Below, in pieces: positions 36,578 to 45,539 of a stretch of DNA of 64,000 nt. Numbering within the stretch: position 1 is the first letter of the stretch; each line of letters opens with the position of its first letter. Under the pieces are notes generated by a model. It did not search any database, was not told the DNA's origin, and was given only the letters and a program-made list of their open reading frames with translations. A program made the position numbers and the translations under genes. Source of the stretch: Novosphingobium sp. B 225 (lineage in GTDB: Bacteria > Pseudomonadota > Alphaproteobacteria > Sphingomonadales > Sphingomonadaceae); the NCBI RefSeq assembly GCF_002198665.1, contig NZ_MWLM01000062.1:87659-151658 (forward strand), given 5' to 3'.

Positions 36578-37111
36578 TCAAGCAGCCTCTTTTTCAACCC
36601 ATTCGGGATAGAAGCTGGGCTCGCGAGTTGACCAGCCTGGCGCCGTCGCGGCGGCCTCGCTGATCGACTGGAGCAGATGCTTGCGCCGATCAGGGCGAAT
36701 CTGCGGGAGCGCGGACGCTGCGCAAAAGGCGCTGGGCAGAAACGGACGCACTTCCGCGCCCAGCAGCCGTTCATAGAGGAAGCGAAAAGCAGAGAAGCTT
36801 TCGATCCGTTCCTGGGCCAGATCAAACGCCGCCAGCCTGAGCAATTTGCCCATATAGCCATCGAGGCTTTCAAACGAGGTATCGGTCGGCACTTGCCCGC
36901 GCAGGGTCTTGAGTTCCTGATAGGCGACATACTGGCTGCGGATCGATGCGCTTTCCGCCGCATCGCGCGCCCACAGCTTGAACGCGTCCTGCCGCCCCAG
37001 CCCGACATCGAGGCTGCGCTTGATATAGCGCTGCTCGCTGGCGCTGAAGCTGGCAAATTCGCGCAGTTCGTTGATCGTCAGCGATGCGGTACCCGTACTG
37101 GCCATTGTCAT
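36578..37111 (-). CDS. Unknown protein, 177 residues
   Basis: No recognised domain. The sequence is soluble and helical, rich in Ala/Leu/Glu, with an aromatic cluster (FSAFRFLYERLLGAEVRPFLPSAF) in the second half. It has no signal peptide or membrane segment. Codon use is in keeping with its neighbours. An antiparallel plus-strand open frame (36677-37156) covers the same DNA but looks like a shadow because of its Arg-rich, low-complexity translation. Confidence 0.6.
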   Translation of the reverse strand: MTMASTGTASLTINELREFASFSASEQRYIKRSLDVGLGRQDAFKLWARDAAESASIRSQYVAYQELKTLRGQVPTDTSFESLDGYMGKLLRLAAFDLAQERIESFSAFRFLYERLLGAEVRPFLPSAFCAASALPQIRPDRRKHLLQSISEAAATAPGWSTREPSFYPEWVEKEAA

Positions 37112-37226
37112 GCCCCCATTGATGGTCAGACACAGATCACCAGAATATGGTTATGATCCCGTTAACCATGATGGCTGACGCAATGCTTCGATTGAACTAG
37201 GGGAAAGACCGAAAGAGGACCGCATC

Positions 37227-37829
37227 ATGCCTTTGTTCGACGCAGCGACATTGGCCTTCTACGCCAAGGAGGCACCCGATTATGCCGCCAGTGGTCCGGG
37301 CGGAATCGGGCGGCATCTTGAAGGGTTTCTTGATCGCCTGCCTGCCGGCGCGCGAATTCTGGAACTGGGCTGCGGATCAGGGCGTGATGCGGCGCAGATG
37401 GAAGCGCGCGGGTTCGTGGTCGATCCAACCGATGGCGTGCCCGAAATGGCGGCCCAGGCCGAGGCGCGATTGCGCCGTCCGGTCAGGGTGATGCGGTTCG
37501 ACGAACTTGATGCAGTCGAACTGTATGACGGAATCGTCGCCGCCTATTCGCTGCTGCACGTCCCGCGAGAGGGGCTGGTTGAAGTGCTGGCCCGGATCTG
37601 GCGCGCGTTGCAGCCCGGCGGCTGGCATGTGGCGACGTACAAGACGGCAGGCGGCGAAGGGCGCGATCGGCTGGGGCGCTATTACAACTATCCCACCGAA
37701 ACTGAGCTGCGCGCCTGCTATGACCAGGCGGGAAGCTGGGCCAGAGTTGAAACCGAAACCGGCGAAGGGCGCGGCTATGAAGGCGGCGTTTCGCGCTTTG
37801 TCATGATCACCCTGCGGAAAGCGGGCTAG
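37227..37829 (+). CDS. Class I SAM-dependent methyltransferase
   Basis: The 200 residues contain motif I ELGCGSG (46-52), followed by an acidic post-motif (VVDPTDGV), and the IVAAYSLLHVPREG segment of motif II. The substrate is unknown. It is a monocistronic gene with a ribosome site GAGGA. Confidence 0.9.
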   Translation: MPLFDAATLAFYAKEAPDYAASGPGGIGRHLEGFLDRLPAGARILELGCGSGRDAAQMEARGFVVDPTDGVPEMAAQAEARLRRPVRVMRFDELDAVELYDGIVAAYSLLHVPREGLVEVLARIWRALQPGGWHVATYKTAGGEGRDRLGRYYNYPTETELRACYDQAGSWARVETETGEGRGYEGGVSRFVMITLRKAG

Positions 37830-37911
37830 ATGTGAGCTTTCAGGAGGTTGTTCATCCGGCCTGATTGTACGGCAAGAACCCGTGGCAAGGCGTTGGTTAT
37901 GGGACTGTGAC

Positions 37912-38925
37912 CTAGATCAGCCCGGCCAGCGGGCTGGACGGATCGGCATATTTGCGCGTCGCCATCCGCCCCGCCAGATAGGCGTCTCGTCCGGCCTCGA
38001 CAGCCAGCTTCATCGCCCGGGCCATGCGCACCGGATCCCTGGCCTCGGCAATCGCTGTGTTCATCAGCACGCCATCGACGCCAAGTTCCATCGCCACCGC
38101 GGCATCGCTGGCCGTGCCGACCCCGGCGTCGACCAATACCGGCACTTTGGCCCCTTCCACGATCAGCCGAATCGTAACCCGGTTCTGGATTCCCAGCCCC
38201 GATCCGATTGGCGCGCCCAGCGGCATCACCGCAACTGCACCAGCTTCTTCCAGCTGCTTGGCCGCGATCGGATCGTCAACGCAATAGACCATCGGCAGAA
38301 AACCCTCGCGGGCCAGCACTTCGGTCGCTTTCAGCGTTTCACGCATGTCGGGATAGAGTGTGCGTGCCTCGCCCAGCACTTCCAGCTTGACCAGATCCCA
38401 GCCGCCCGCCTCGCGCGCAAGGCGCAGCGTTCGGATCGCTTCGTCGGCCGTAAAGCAGCCTGCGGTGTTGGGCAGGTAAGTGACCTGTTTCGGATCGATG
38501 AAATCAGTCAGCATCGGTGCCTTGGGATCGCTGACATTGACCCGGCGCACCGCCACAGTGACGATTTCCGCGCCGGAAGCGGCCAGCGCAGCGGCGTTTT
38601 CGGCAAAATCCTTGTACTTCCCGGTTCCGACGATCAGGCGAGAGCGGAACGTGCGGCCCGCAACGGTCCAGGTATCATCAGAGTCATTGCAGGCTCCGCT
38701 ATCGGCGGCCGCGTGATCACCCCCGCCCACGAAATGCACCACTTCCAGCACGTCACCATTTGCCAGTGCGACATCGCCCAGGGTGGAACGCGGTACCACA
38801 TCGCCATTGCGCTCAACCGCGACCTTGGCCGGATCGAGTTCCAACGTGCGGATAAAATCGGCGATCGATCCCGGCGCGGCGCGGCGCGGTTCACCGTTGA
38901 CGGTAAGGGCAAGCTGGGCAGTCAT
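37912..38925 (-). CDS. thiG: Fused sulfur carrier ThiS / thiazole synthase ThiG
   Basis: The 337 residues combine a ThiS domain (1-69, beginning [12 protein letters not shown] and ending VGGG at 66-69) with a ThiG domain (about 85-337: [12 protein letters not shown], then VTVAVRRVN, then the [14 protein letters not shown] and [12 protein letters not shown] segments). Together they supply and incorporate sulfur to form the thiazole of thiamine. Bifunctional ThiS-ThiG proteins are known. The Gly-Gly that is normally the free C-terminus of ThiS is internal here. No thiE, thiO or thiF is adjacent. The MerC gene upstream is on the same strand, 17 bases away. Confidence 0.94.
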   Translation of the reverse strand: MTAQLALTVNGEPRRAAPGSIADFIRTLELDPAKVAVERNGDVVPRSTLGDVALANGDVLEVVHFVGGGDHAAADSGACNDSDDTWTVAGRTFRSRLIVGTGKYKDFAENAAALAASGAEIVTVAVRRVNVSDPKAPMLTDFIDPKQVTYLPNTAGCFTADEAIRTLRLAREAGGWDLVKLEVLGEARTLYPDMRETLKATEVLAREGFLPMVYCVDDPIAAKQLEEAGAVAVMPLGAPIGSGLGIQNRVTIRLIVEGAKVPVLVDAGVGTASDAAVAMELGVDGVLMNTAIAEARDPVRMARAMKLAVEAGRDAYLAGRMATRKYADPSSPLAGLI

Positions 38926-38942
38926 GCCCTCGCAGATAGCAA

Positions 38943-39326
38943 TCAGTGGCTGTGACGCAAGTTGCGAAGATGGGCCCAGGCGAGCAGGCCCACCCCGGCA
39001 ATGGTAAACAGGGCTTCGGCCATGCCGTGGCCGGTGAACAAGGCAACCGCCATCAGCGCGATTCCCGCCGCCCCGACCTGTAGCGGCAACGGATCGCCGT
39101 GACGGGCCACGCCCAGAACCAGCGTGATCGAACCAACCCCGATCGCCAGCGCGAGTCCGACCCGGTGAATGGCGGGCGCCAGAATGAATTCTCCGCCCAG
39201 CCCAAGCCCGGCAACCAGCAGCAGCCCTGCCACGCAATGCAGCGCGCACAGCCCCGACAGGAGCATTCCAACCCGGTCGAGTCGGTTGCGAATCGAGATG
39301 AAGGCATCACGCATGGCGACGCCCAT
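38943..39326 (-). CDS. MerC-domain membrane protein
   Basis: The 127 residues have four hydrophobic segments and the Cys-containing motif CALHC (27-31) in the first helix, as in MerC-type mercury or metal transport proteins. The start is uncertain: ATG at 39326 or at 39314. No merR, merA or merT is near, so a role with another metal (zinc has been proposed for family members) is possible. A short palindrome lies directly upstream. Confidence 0.8.
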   Translation of the reverse strand: MGVAMRDAFISIRNRLDRVGMLLSGLCALHCVAGLLLVAGLGLGGEFILAPAIHRVGLALAIGVGSITLVLGVARHGDPLPLQVGAAGIALMAVALFTGHGMAEALFTIAGVGLLAWAHLRNLRHSH

Positions 39327-39329
39327 GTA

Positions 39330-39344
39330 TGTGACGATGTAACA
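39330..39344 (-). promoter_or_regulatory. Candidate operator upstream of the MerC-domain gene
   Basis: A 15-base imperfect palindrome TGTGACGATGTAACA (one mismatch between arms TGT[G/T]AC and GT[A/C]ACA) lies 4-18 bases upstream of the two possible start codons. The position would allow a metal-responsive repressor to block transcription. No regulator gene was found next to it. Confidence 0.35.
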
Positions 39345-39417
39345 TCTAGCAAGGGTGTGGCGGTGATTGGGTGCAAATGGCTTGCGATTTTCTGTCCGCC
39401 GACGCAGGGAGCGGCCC

Positions 39418-40470
39418 ATGGCTATTGACCAATCCGGCCCTGCCCCGCGTCCCCTGGCAATCGCGCGGTGGCTGTTCATGGTGGCCGCAATGATCGTGCT
39501 GATCGTCGCCGTCGGCGGGATTACCCGGCTGACCGAAAGCGGAGTCTCGATTACAGAGTGGAAACCGGTGAGCGGCACTCTGCCGCCACTGAGCGAGGCT
39601 GCATGGCAGGCCGAATTCGACGCCTATCGCCAGACCCCGCAATATATCCAGATCAATGGACCGGCCGGGATGACACTGGCCACCTACAAAACGATCTTCT
39701 TCTGGGAGTGGTTCCACCGCCTGATCGCGCGCAGCATCGGGCTGGCTTTTGCCCTGCCGCTAGCCTGGTTCTGGGCAAAGCGCGCGATTCCCGAAGGGTA
39801 CAAATTGCGCTTGCTGGTGCTGCTCGCCATGGGCGGCCTGCAAGGTGCGGTGGGCTGGTGGATGGTCAAATCGGGCATCTCCACTGATGTGCGGGTCAGC
39901 CATTTCCGGTTGGCTACGCACCTGATGCTGGCCTTGATCACCATGGCCGCGATCATCTGGACCGCGCTTGACCTGCGCGCGCTTGCACAAGGGAAGTCCC
40001 GCGCGCGGCTCACCGCTTTTGGTGCGGCGGCGCTGGGCGTGCTGGGCATCCAGCTGGTGCTGGGCGCGCTTGTGGCGGGGTTGCGGGCGGGCTATGTCGC
40101 GGGTGCTGGCTGGTTCAGCTGGGAAGCCTGGCCACTGATGCAAGGTCGTCTGATCCCCGCCGGCATCGACTGGATCGACGGGGCGCTGCATGCAGCACTG
40201 AACGATCCGTTCCTGGTCCATTTTCTGCATCGCTGGTGGGCCTGGTTGGCCGTCGCCATGCTGGTAGTGCTCGCCCGGCAGGTGCGCCAACCGCGCCGCG
40301 CAGCCTCGATCGCGATCCACAGCACATTCGGTACGCAGATCGTACTGGGGATCGCTGCGATCTGGAGCGGGATGGAGCTGTGGCTCGCTGTCGCGCACCA
40401 GCTCAACGGCGCCCTGACGCTTGCGGCGGCGGTTTGGGGCACACATGTCCTGGGCCGGATCAAGGGATGA
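39418..40470 (+). CDS. ctaA: Heme A synthase
   Basis: The 350 residues form an integral membrane protein with about eight hydrophobic segments. It converts heme O to heme A for cytochrome oxidase. Signatures include GGITRLTESGVSITEWKP and the heme His in EWFHR, SHFRLATHLMLA, VHFLHRWWAW and AVAHQLNGAL. The ATG at 39418 was chosen since the longer frame adds an Arg-rich leader. It is divergent from the MerC-domain gene. Confidence 0.95.
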   Translation: MAIDQSGPAPRPLAIARWLFMVAAMIVLIVAVGGITRLTESGVSITEWKPVSGTLPPLSEAAWQAEFDAYRQTPQYIQINGPAGMTLATYKTIFFWEWFHRLIARSIGLAFALPLAWFWAKRAIPEGYKLRLLVLLAMGGLQGAVGWWMVKSGISTDVRVSHFRLATHLMLALITMAAIIWTALDLRALAQGKSRARLTAFGAAALGVLGIQLVLGALVAGLRAGYVAGAGWFSWEAWPLMQGRLIPAGIDWIDGALHAALNDPFLVHFLHRWWAWLAVAMLVVLARQVRQPRRAASIAIHSTFGTQIVLGIAAIWSGMELWLAVAHQLNGALTLAAAVWGTHVLGRIKG

Positions 40471-40503
40471 ACGGCCGCGTTACGCGACAATGCAAGACCT
40501 GCA

Positions 40504-40734
40504 ATGCCCCTTGACGAAAGTGCGATTGCCTGCGCGAATGGAGCTCAGCAAATATACGCAAGGTGGCGCCCGGTTGGCTGGCGCTGCAAAGCGGAGGAGT
40601 CCGGGGTGCTGTTCACGGTGAGCGCGGCCCTGATCGAACGCGCAAGCATGCGCCTTGGCGACCTGCATCCAAAGCAGACCCTTCCCGCTGAAGGCAACAC
40701 CGCGTTCTGCATTGCCGGGAACCGCTCATGGTGA
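40504..40734 (+). CDS. Possible small protein between ctaA and an exported protein gene
   Basis: This is a 76-residue frame. The second half has GC-rich third codon positions like true genes, and its stop overlaps the next ATG by 7 bases, as coupled genes do. The first third has poor codon use and no strong ribosome site. The translation has no recognised domain. It may be spurious. Confidence 0.3.
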   Translation: MPLDESAIACANGAQQIYARWRPVGWRCKAEESGVLFTVSAALIERASMRLGDLHPKQTLPAEGNTAFCIAGNRSW

Positions 40735-41453
40735 AGAAACGGGCCTTGATGCTGTTGGGAATGACTGCACTGGCACCGCTATCGGCGCCGCTTGTCGCCA
40801 CCGCGCCCGATAGTGCCGAACGCCAGTTTAGCCCGCCAAGCGGGCCGATGACGCTGACCCGCACCGTGTGGCGCGGCTTGCATGACGGCAAGGCGATCAA
40901 GGTGCAGCGCAGCTATGCGATCACCATAACCCCGGATGGCGATGGCTACCGGGTCGATGGCACACTCATCGATGCCGCAGTCGATGCGCCGCCGCAGCTG
41001 GCGATCTTGGCCGAGCTGGAACGGCAACGGAGCGAACCCGGGCTTTTCCCGTTCCGGCTGGATCGGCAGGGCCGGATCCAGACCCCGGTCGCCGCGCCGA
41101 CCGCCACGCCAAGCCATCCCGAATTGTCCCGCGCCGGGGCTGCGCTGGTCGCGAATGCTCCATTGGCGGCGGAAACCCGGCAGCAGACCCGGGCCATGCT
41201 GGATCAGGTGATCGGAGCGGCGCGCGGCGGGGTGGCCTGGCCGGTGGACTTGTTCAATCCGGCCAGCAGCTTGCGTCAGGACCACAAAGTGGTGCACCTG
41301 CCTGGCGGCGGGAAAGGCGAAGTGGCGGTATCGATCGCAGTGGACCGCGCCAGTCCGGGCACACTGCCGCGTTCGGTCGAGCGGACCGTCACCACGTCGC
41401 TCGACGGGACCGAGTCTGTCACCCGCGAACAGTGGACCATGGGCACGCGCTGA
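40728..41453 (+). CDS. Exported protein of unknown function
   Basis: The 241 residues start with a signal peptide (KKRALMLLGMTALAPLS, cleavage near 26). The mature part includes a short beta-rich region (MTLTRTVWRGLHDGKAI, KVQRSYAITITPDGDGYRVDG) and a C-terminal segment with PVDLFNPAS and SVERTVTTSLDG. No family is recognised. It is transcribed before the rplM-rpsI genes and separated by a 150-bp leader. Confidence 0.75.
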   Translation: MVKKRALMLLGMTALAPLSAPLVATAPDSAERQFSPPSGPMTLTRTVWRGLHDGKAIKVQRSYAITITPDGDGYRVDGTLIDAAVDAPPQLAILAELERQRSEPGLFPFRLDRQGRIQTPVAAPTATPSHPELSRAGAALVANAPLAAETRQQTRAMLDQVIGAARGGVAWPVDLFNPASSLRQDHKVVHLPGGGKGEVAVSIAVDRASPGTLPRSVERTVTTSLDGTESVTREQWTMGTR

Positions 41454-41545
41454 AGCCCCGTTCAGTCGGCGGTATTATTTTACCTCTCGGCAAAGTGCCC
41501 GAAAAGCTTGACTTGCCGCGCCCGTTCCGCGAAAGGGCGCCCCTT

Positions 41546-41580
41546 CCCGTGCAATTGGAGTGATCCGTCACGGGGCTTTT
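41546..41580 (+). promoter_or_regulatory. Hairpin in the rplM leader, terminator-like
   Basis: CCCGTG (41546-41551) and CACGGG (41569-41574) can pair, followed by GCTTTT. It lies 27 bases before the rplM start, in a place where an attenuator or autoregulatory site could sit. A 6-bp stem is short, so this is tentative. Confidence 0.25.
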
Positions 41581-41606
41581 GGAACGGACCAAAGGAATTC
41601 GAAGCC

Positions 41607-42086
41607 ATGAAGGCGCTGAGCAAGCAGACCCGGTCGATCAAACCGGCCGAGGTCGAAAAGAACTGGCATCTGATCGATGCCGACGGGCTGGTGGTCGGGC
41701 GTCTCGCCGTGATCATCGCCAATCATCTGCGCGGCAAGCACAAGCCGAGCTTCACCCCCCACGTCGATTGCGGCGACCATGTGGTCGTGATCAACGCCGG
41801 CAAGGTGCGGCTGACGGGCAACAAGCTCAAGCAGAAGACCTATTACAAGCACACGGGCTATGCCGGTGGGATCAAGGCTGTGACCGCCGACAAGGTGCTC
41901 GATGGCCGCTTCCCCGAGCGCGTGCTCGAAAAGGCGGTTGAGCGCATGATTCCGCGCGGTCCGCTGGGCCGCGCCCAGATGCGCGCGCTGCATCTCTACG
42001 CCGGCGACGAGCATCCGCATGCGGGCACCCAGCCCCAGCCGCTCGACGTTGCTGCCATGAACCGCAAGAACAAGGTGGGTGCATAA
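41607..42086 (+). CDS. rplM: 50S ribosomal protein L13
   Basis: The 159 residues include the family signature segments [27 protein letters not shown] and [22 protein letters not shown]. The C-terminus carries the alphaproteobacterial extension ending NRKNKVGA. It shares one base with the rpsI start (TAATG) and forms the conserved rplM-rpsI operon. An upstream in-frame start was rejected since it is in the leader. Confidence 0.98.
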   Translation: MKALSKQTRSIKPAEVEKNWHLIDADGLVVGRLAVIIANHLRGKHKPSFTPHVDCGDHVVVINAGKVRLTGNKLKQKTYYKHTGYAGGIKAVTADKVLDGRFPERVLEKAVERMIPRGPLGRAQMRALHLYAGDEHPHAGTQPQPLDVAAMNRKNKVGA

Positions 42087-42580
42087 TGTCTGACAACACC
42101 GTCACCGATCTGGCTGACCTCGGCGATATCGCCGAAACCCCGGTCGCTCCCGCTGCCCCGACCATGCCGCTTCGTGAAAAGGAAGTGGACGCTCAGGGTC
42201 GTTCCTATGCTACCGGCCGCCGCAAGGATGCCGTGGCTCGCGTCTGGATCAAGCCGGGCACCGGCAAGGTCGTGATCAACGGCCGCGATCAGGAAGTTTA
42301 CTTTGCCCGTCCGACCCTGCGTCTGGTGATCAACCAGCCGTTCCAGGTGGCCGAGCGCGAAGGCCAGTACGACGTTATCGCCACCGTCAAGGGCGGCGGA
42401 CTGTCGGGCCAGGCGGGTGCCGTGAAGCACGGTATCTCGCAGGCGCTGACCAAGTTCGAGCCGGTCCTGCGCAGCGTCGTCAAGGCTGCCGGGTTCCTGA
42501 CCCGCGATAGCCGTGCGGTCGAACGCAAGAAGTATGGCCGGGCCAAGGCGCGCAAGAGCTTCCAGTTCTCGAAGCGCTAA
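42086..42580 (+). CDS. rpsI: 30S ribosomal protein S9
   Basis: The 164 residues carry an N-terminal acidic extension (1-38) followed by the S9 core: [37 protein letters not shown] and the C-terminal [21 protein letters not shown] (key residues Lys-Arg at the end contact tRNA). The extension is typical of alphaproteobacteria. It is followed by a strong terminator. Confidence 0.98.
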   Translation: MSDNTVTDLADLGDIAETPVAPAAPTMPLREKEVDAQGRSYATGRRKDAVARVWIKPGTGKVVINGRDQEVYFARPTLRLVINQPFQVAEREGQYDVIATVKGGGLSGQAGAVKHGISQALTKFEPVLRSVVKAAGFLTRDSRAVERKKYGRAKARKSFQFSKR

Positions 42581-42602
42581 GCAGCTCTGCTTGCTGGATT
42601 CA

Positions 42603-42631
42603 GGGGCTGGCCGCAAGGTCGGCCCCTTTTT
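42603..42631 (+). terminator. Intrinsic terminator of the rplM-rpsI operon
   Basis: A 10-bp stem (42603-42612 with 42617-42626, two G-U pairs) closes a GCAA tetraloop, followed by TTTTT. It lies 22 bases after the rpsI stop. Confidence 0.9.
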
Positions 42632-42644
42632 CGTTGGAGACCGC

Positions 42645-43334
42645 ATGACCGCAGACCAATCTGCCGCCGCAACCCCTGCGCGAATGCCGGTGATCGGGAA
42701 GATCGGCTGGCTGCCGGGCGCGCTTGGAGCGGGACTGGCGATCCTGGTGACCGGCTGGATCAGCCAGGCCGCGCTGGGTGCGGCGCCGGATCTGCCCTGG
42801 CTGATCGCGCCAATGGGGGCCTCGGCAGTGCTGGTGTTTGTCCTGCCGGCCAGCCCGTTGTCACAGCCCTGGCCGGTGGCGGGCGGGCACCTTATCGCCG
42901 CCGGAGTGGGACTGGCCTGCCATACCGTGGTGCCCCTGCCCTGGCTCGCCGCCGCGCTGGCGGTGGGCATCGCCACTGCGCTGATGAGCCTGGCCCGCTG
43001 CCTGCACGCGCCGGCTGGTGGAACCGCCGTGCTGACGGCCTTGGCCAGCCCGGCCGTGGCGCAGCTTGGCTGGAAGTTTCTGGCCTTTCCGGTCCTGCCC
43101 AATGTGCTGCTGCTGATCGCTTGCGGGCTGGCCTGGCACCGGCTGACCGGGCATTCCTATCCGCACAAGGCCGTGTCAGTTCCGGTGGTCCCGGCCTGGT
43201 CAGGCCATATCGACGATGCCGATCTTGATGCGGTGCTGGCGGAGTGGGACGAGGTCATGGATGTCAGCCGCGAGGATTTGCTTGCCGTGCTCCATTCGGT
43301 CGAAGCCCGGGTCCGCGCCCGCAAGCTCAGTTGA
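42645..43334 (+). CDS. HPP-family membrane protein
   Basis: The 229 residues have about four to five membrane segments in the first 170 residues and the family-typical APMGASAVLVF and HAPAGGTAVLTAL segments. A C-terminal cytoplasmic part (about 180-229) is acidic, DLDAVLAEWDEVMDVSRED. HPP proteins have been linked to nitrite transport in some phototrophs, but that is not known here. The end overlaps the convergent metallophosphoesterase by 8 bases. Confidence 0.88.
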   Translation: MTADQSAAATPARMPVIGKIGWLPGALGAGLAILVTGWISQAALGAAPDLPWLIAPMGASAVLVFVLPASPLSQPWPVAGGHLIAAGVGLACHTVVPLPWLAAALAVGIATALMSLARCLHAPAGGTAVLTALASPAVAQLGWKFLAFPVLPNVLLLIACGLAWHRLTGHSYPHKAVSVPVVPAWSGHIDDADLDAVLAEWDEVMDVSREDLLAVLHSVEARVRARKLS

Positions 43335-44070
43335 GAAACCGGGGCTCCACCACCAGTCCCGCACTGCCATCCCAGACCAGCCGGTTGAAGCTGGGCGCAG
43401 AGATCCGCAGCCGCTGCGAGAGCGTGCCCGCACCGACCAGCCGGATCGACTGGCCATCCAGTTCGAGCGTCATGTCGAACGGATCGTGGACATGGCCCGA
43501 CAGCACCACTTGTGCCCCGGCCCGCGCCAGCGCGGCCAGCGCCGCCTTGCCGCCACGGGTCGATCCGCGCGATTCGGTATCGGCATCGACCAGCGGATGA
43601 TGCCCTGCGACCATCCGCAAGCGCTTTTCGGCCTGATGCGACAACCCTTGCAATGCGCGGTCCAGATCCCGCGTACTGACCCGGCCCTTGGACCAGTTGA
43701 GCCGGAACTGCGCCCGGGCAATCGTCTTGAGCGAAACCACGGCCACGCCGTCCGGCAAGCGCGCCACCGGCAGGTCTGCCGCAAGCGCGCGGTAGCGATC
43801 ATAGGGGTGGATCAGGCGGCGCAGCATATGGTGGTAATAGGGTACATCGTGATTGCCGGGGGTCAGCACCACCGGCGCGGCAAGAGCTCCCAGCCAGTCC
43901 TGCGCAGCGGCAAATTCCCGCGCCGAACCGCGCATGGTCAGATCGCCGGTGCAGATCACCAGCGCAGGCCGTTCCCGCGCCACTTCCGCAGCAAACCAAT
44001 CGAGCGCATCGCGGTCTTCAAAGCCGAAATGCAGATCGCTGACGTGATAAAGCAGAGTGGCCGCGGCCAT
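43327..44070 (-). CDS. Calcineurin-like metallophosphoesterase
   Basis: The 247 residues show the phosphoesterase motifs in order: HVSDLHFG (D-x-H), CTGDLTMRG (GD), TPGNHDVPY (GNHD), VAGHHPLV and LSGHVHDPF (GHxH). This is a di-metal phosphodiesterase or phosphatase; cyclic nucleotide or nucleotide substrates are possible. The ATG at 44070 follows the small membrane gene stop by 2 bases, so the two are one operon. Confidence 0.93.
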   Translation of the reverse strand: MAAATLLYHVSDLHFGFEDRDALDWFAAEVARERPALVICTGDLTMRGSAREFAAAQDWLGALAAPVVLTPGNHDVPYYHHMLRRLIHPYDRYRALAADLPVARLPDGVAVVSLKTIARAQFRLNWSKGRVSTRDLDRALQGLSHQAEKRLRMVAGHHPLVDADTESRGSTRGGKAALAALARAGAQVVLSGHVHDPFDMTLELDGQSIRLVGAGTLSQRLRISAPSFNRLVWDGSAGLVVEPRFLN

Positions 44071-44072
44071 GG

Positions 44073-44336
44073 TTACAGTCGTCCGGTCAGGATCAACCAG
44101 GCCGACGCGGCATTGACCATGCTGTAGATCACATAGAACGCCGCCCAGCCGCTTGACCCTTGCCCCGCCATCAGGGCGGCCCCCAGCAACATCGCGAATT
44201 CCAGCGTCAGGCTGAATTTCCCGCCCAGCAGCTGAAACCACGGCGCTCGGCCCAACAAGCCATGCCCACGTTCCAGTACGGCGCGGTGCAGGGTAAAGTT
44301 GGCCATGCCAAACATGAGGACGAAGAACAGCGCCAT
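44073..44336 (-). CDS. Small membrane protein
   Basis: The 87 residues hold two or three hydrophobic segments (ALFFVLMFGMANF, FAMLLGAALMAG, FYVIYSMVNAASAWLI). No family can be named. It is the first gene of an operon with the metallophosphoesterase. The intergenic region upstream contains repeated GGTGACA motifs. Confidence 0.7.
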   Translation of the reverse strand: MALFFVLMFGMANFTLHRAVLERGHGLLGRAPWFQLLGGKFSLTLEFAMLLGAALMAGQGSSGWAAFYVIYSMVNAASAWLILTGRL

Positions 44337-44375
44337 GCGCGCCTTTCTAGAGTATGTTCTACTGGCGTGGAAGCA

Positions 44376-44595
44376 TCACCGGCCTGGTGACACCTTGTTT
44401 CGGTGACACCAAACCAGTCTGAACGCAGCTTTGGCACGGAAACACAGGGGCCAGGCGGCATCATGCCCGGTTTGGGGACGGTGACGGGGCGGACACAAAG
44501 TGACAAAAGGTTACACCCCTGTCACCCGGAAATGCCCATATTTTATCGTTTTAATTCAATTAGTTCATGGGGAAATTCGGTGCAAAAGGTGACAG
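44376..44595. promoter_or_regulatory. Cluster of repeated GGTGACA-type motifs
   Basis: Perfect palindromes GGTGACACC occur at 44386-44394 and 44402-44410. Variants are GGTGACGGG (44480), GGTTACACC (44509), the inverted TGTCACCC (44520) and GGTGACAG (44588). They sit in a 474-bp gap (44337-44810) with no supported gene. The region 44535-44625 is noticeably A+T-rich. This looks like a multi-site operator for the 44073-44336 operon, or another DNA-binding array. Confidence 0.5.
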
Positions 44596-44810
44596 AATCG
44601 CGAAAAACGGAAAAATGACGCGCGAAATGGCCGTTCCGCACGCATGACAAGCCTGATCGCAGGCGGTTTGACGATTTCAAAGAGCCGATTGAAACAATCG
44701 AATCGCTGTATCAGATCGTCAGCATGTAGGAAAATCGAGTGTCTGGCGCAGCCTGCGGCAGATCCGGCCCGGCGCTTCGTCGCGGCGGGTCGGACATGGC
44801 AAGGATCGCC

Positions 44811-45539
44811 TTATCGCCCGGCCATGGCCTTGGCCCGGGCCAGATAGGTGCGGCCAATCCGCACCGTAGCGCCATCATCCAGCTCTGCCGACCAGACCCC
44901 CAGCCCATCATGACGCAGCCCGGCGATCCGGTCACGGCGCAGGATGGTGGAACGGTGCAGGCGAATAAACTGGTCCGGATCAAGCCGCGCTTCCAGCCCC
45001 GAAACGGTCTGGAGCAGCAGATAGCTGCGTTCGCCCACGTGCAGGCGGACATAGTCCCGCTCGGCATCGATCCGGTCAACATCGGTCGCGGCGATCCGCA
45101 GCAGTTCGGACCGGTAGGGCACCCAGAATTCGCTGAGCCAGTCGCCTTTGCCCGCTGCGCGTTCGCCGCGCCGCGTCACGGCGCGGGCCACAGCGCGTTC
45201 CAGCCGCTCTGACGTGACGGGCTTCAGCACATAGTCAACCGCATCAAGATCAAAGGCCTCGACCGCGAAATTATCGTGCGCGGTGACAAATATCACCGCC
45301 GGAGCCTGCGGTGTGTGCGCCAGCGTGCGGGCAACCGAGATCCCGTCCAGTTCGGGCATGGTCATGTCGAGCAGGACCAGGTCAGGCGCGTGCGCCTCGA
45401 TCGCCGCCAGCGCCGCCTTGCCATCCATCGCTGTGCCCACCACCGCGATCTGCGACAAGGCGGCGCAGATTACCTGCATCCGCTCGATCGCCAGCGGCTC
45501 GTCATCGACGATCAGGGTGCGCAGTTCGTTATCCGGCAT
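44811..45539 (-). CDS. LytTR-family response regulator (second pair)
   Basis: The 242 residues have a receiver domain (VDDEPLAIERMQ, phospho-acceptor Asp in LVLLDMTMPELDG, and KPV near YVLKPVTSERL) and a C-terminal LytTR domain (about 138-240, IRLHRSTILRRDRI). The start ATG overlaps the kinase 3' end by 11 bases. Its paralogue is at 4696-5490. Confidence 0.93.
   Translation of the reverse strand: MPDNELRTLIVDDEPLAIERMQVICAALSQIAVVGTAMDGKAALAAIEAHAPDLVLLDMTMPELDGISVARTLAHTPQAPAVIFVTAHDNFAVEAFDLDAVDYVLKPVTSERLERAVARAVTRRGERAAGKGDWLSEFWVPYRSELLRIAATDVDRIDAERDYVRLHVGERSYLLLQTVSGLEARLDPDQFIRLHRSTILRRDRIAGLRHDGLGVWSAELDDGATVRIGRTYLARAKAMAGR

Noticed and set aside
36677..37156. Plus-strand open frame of 159 codons opposite the 177-residue unknown protein
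   Set aside because: The composition is typical of antisense frames; the minus-strand frame is more balanced and has a plausible start.
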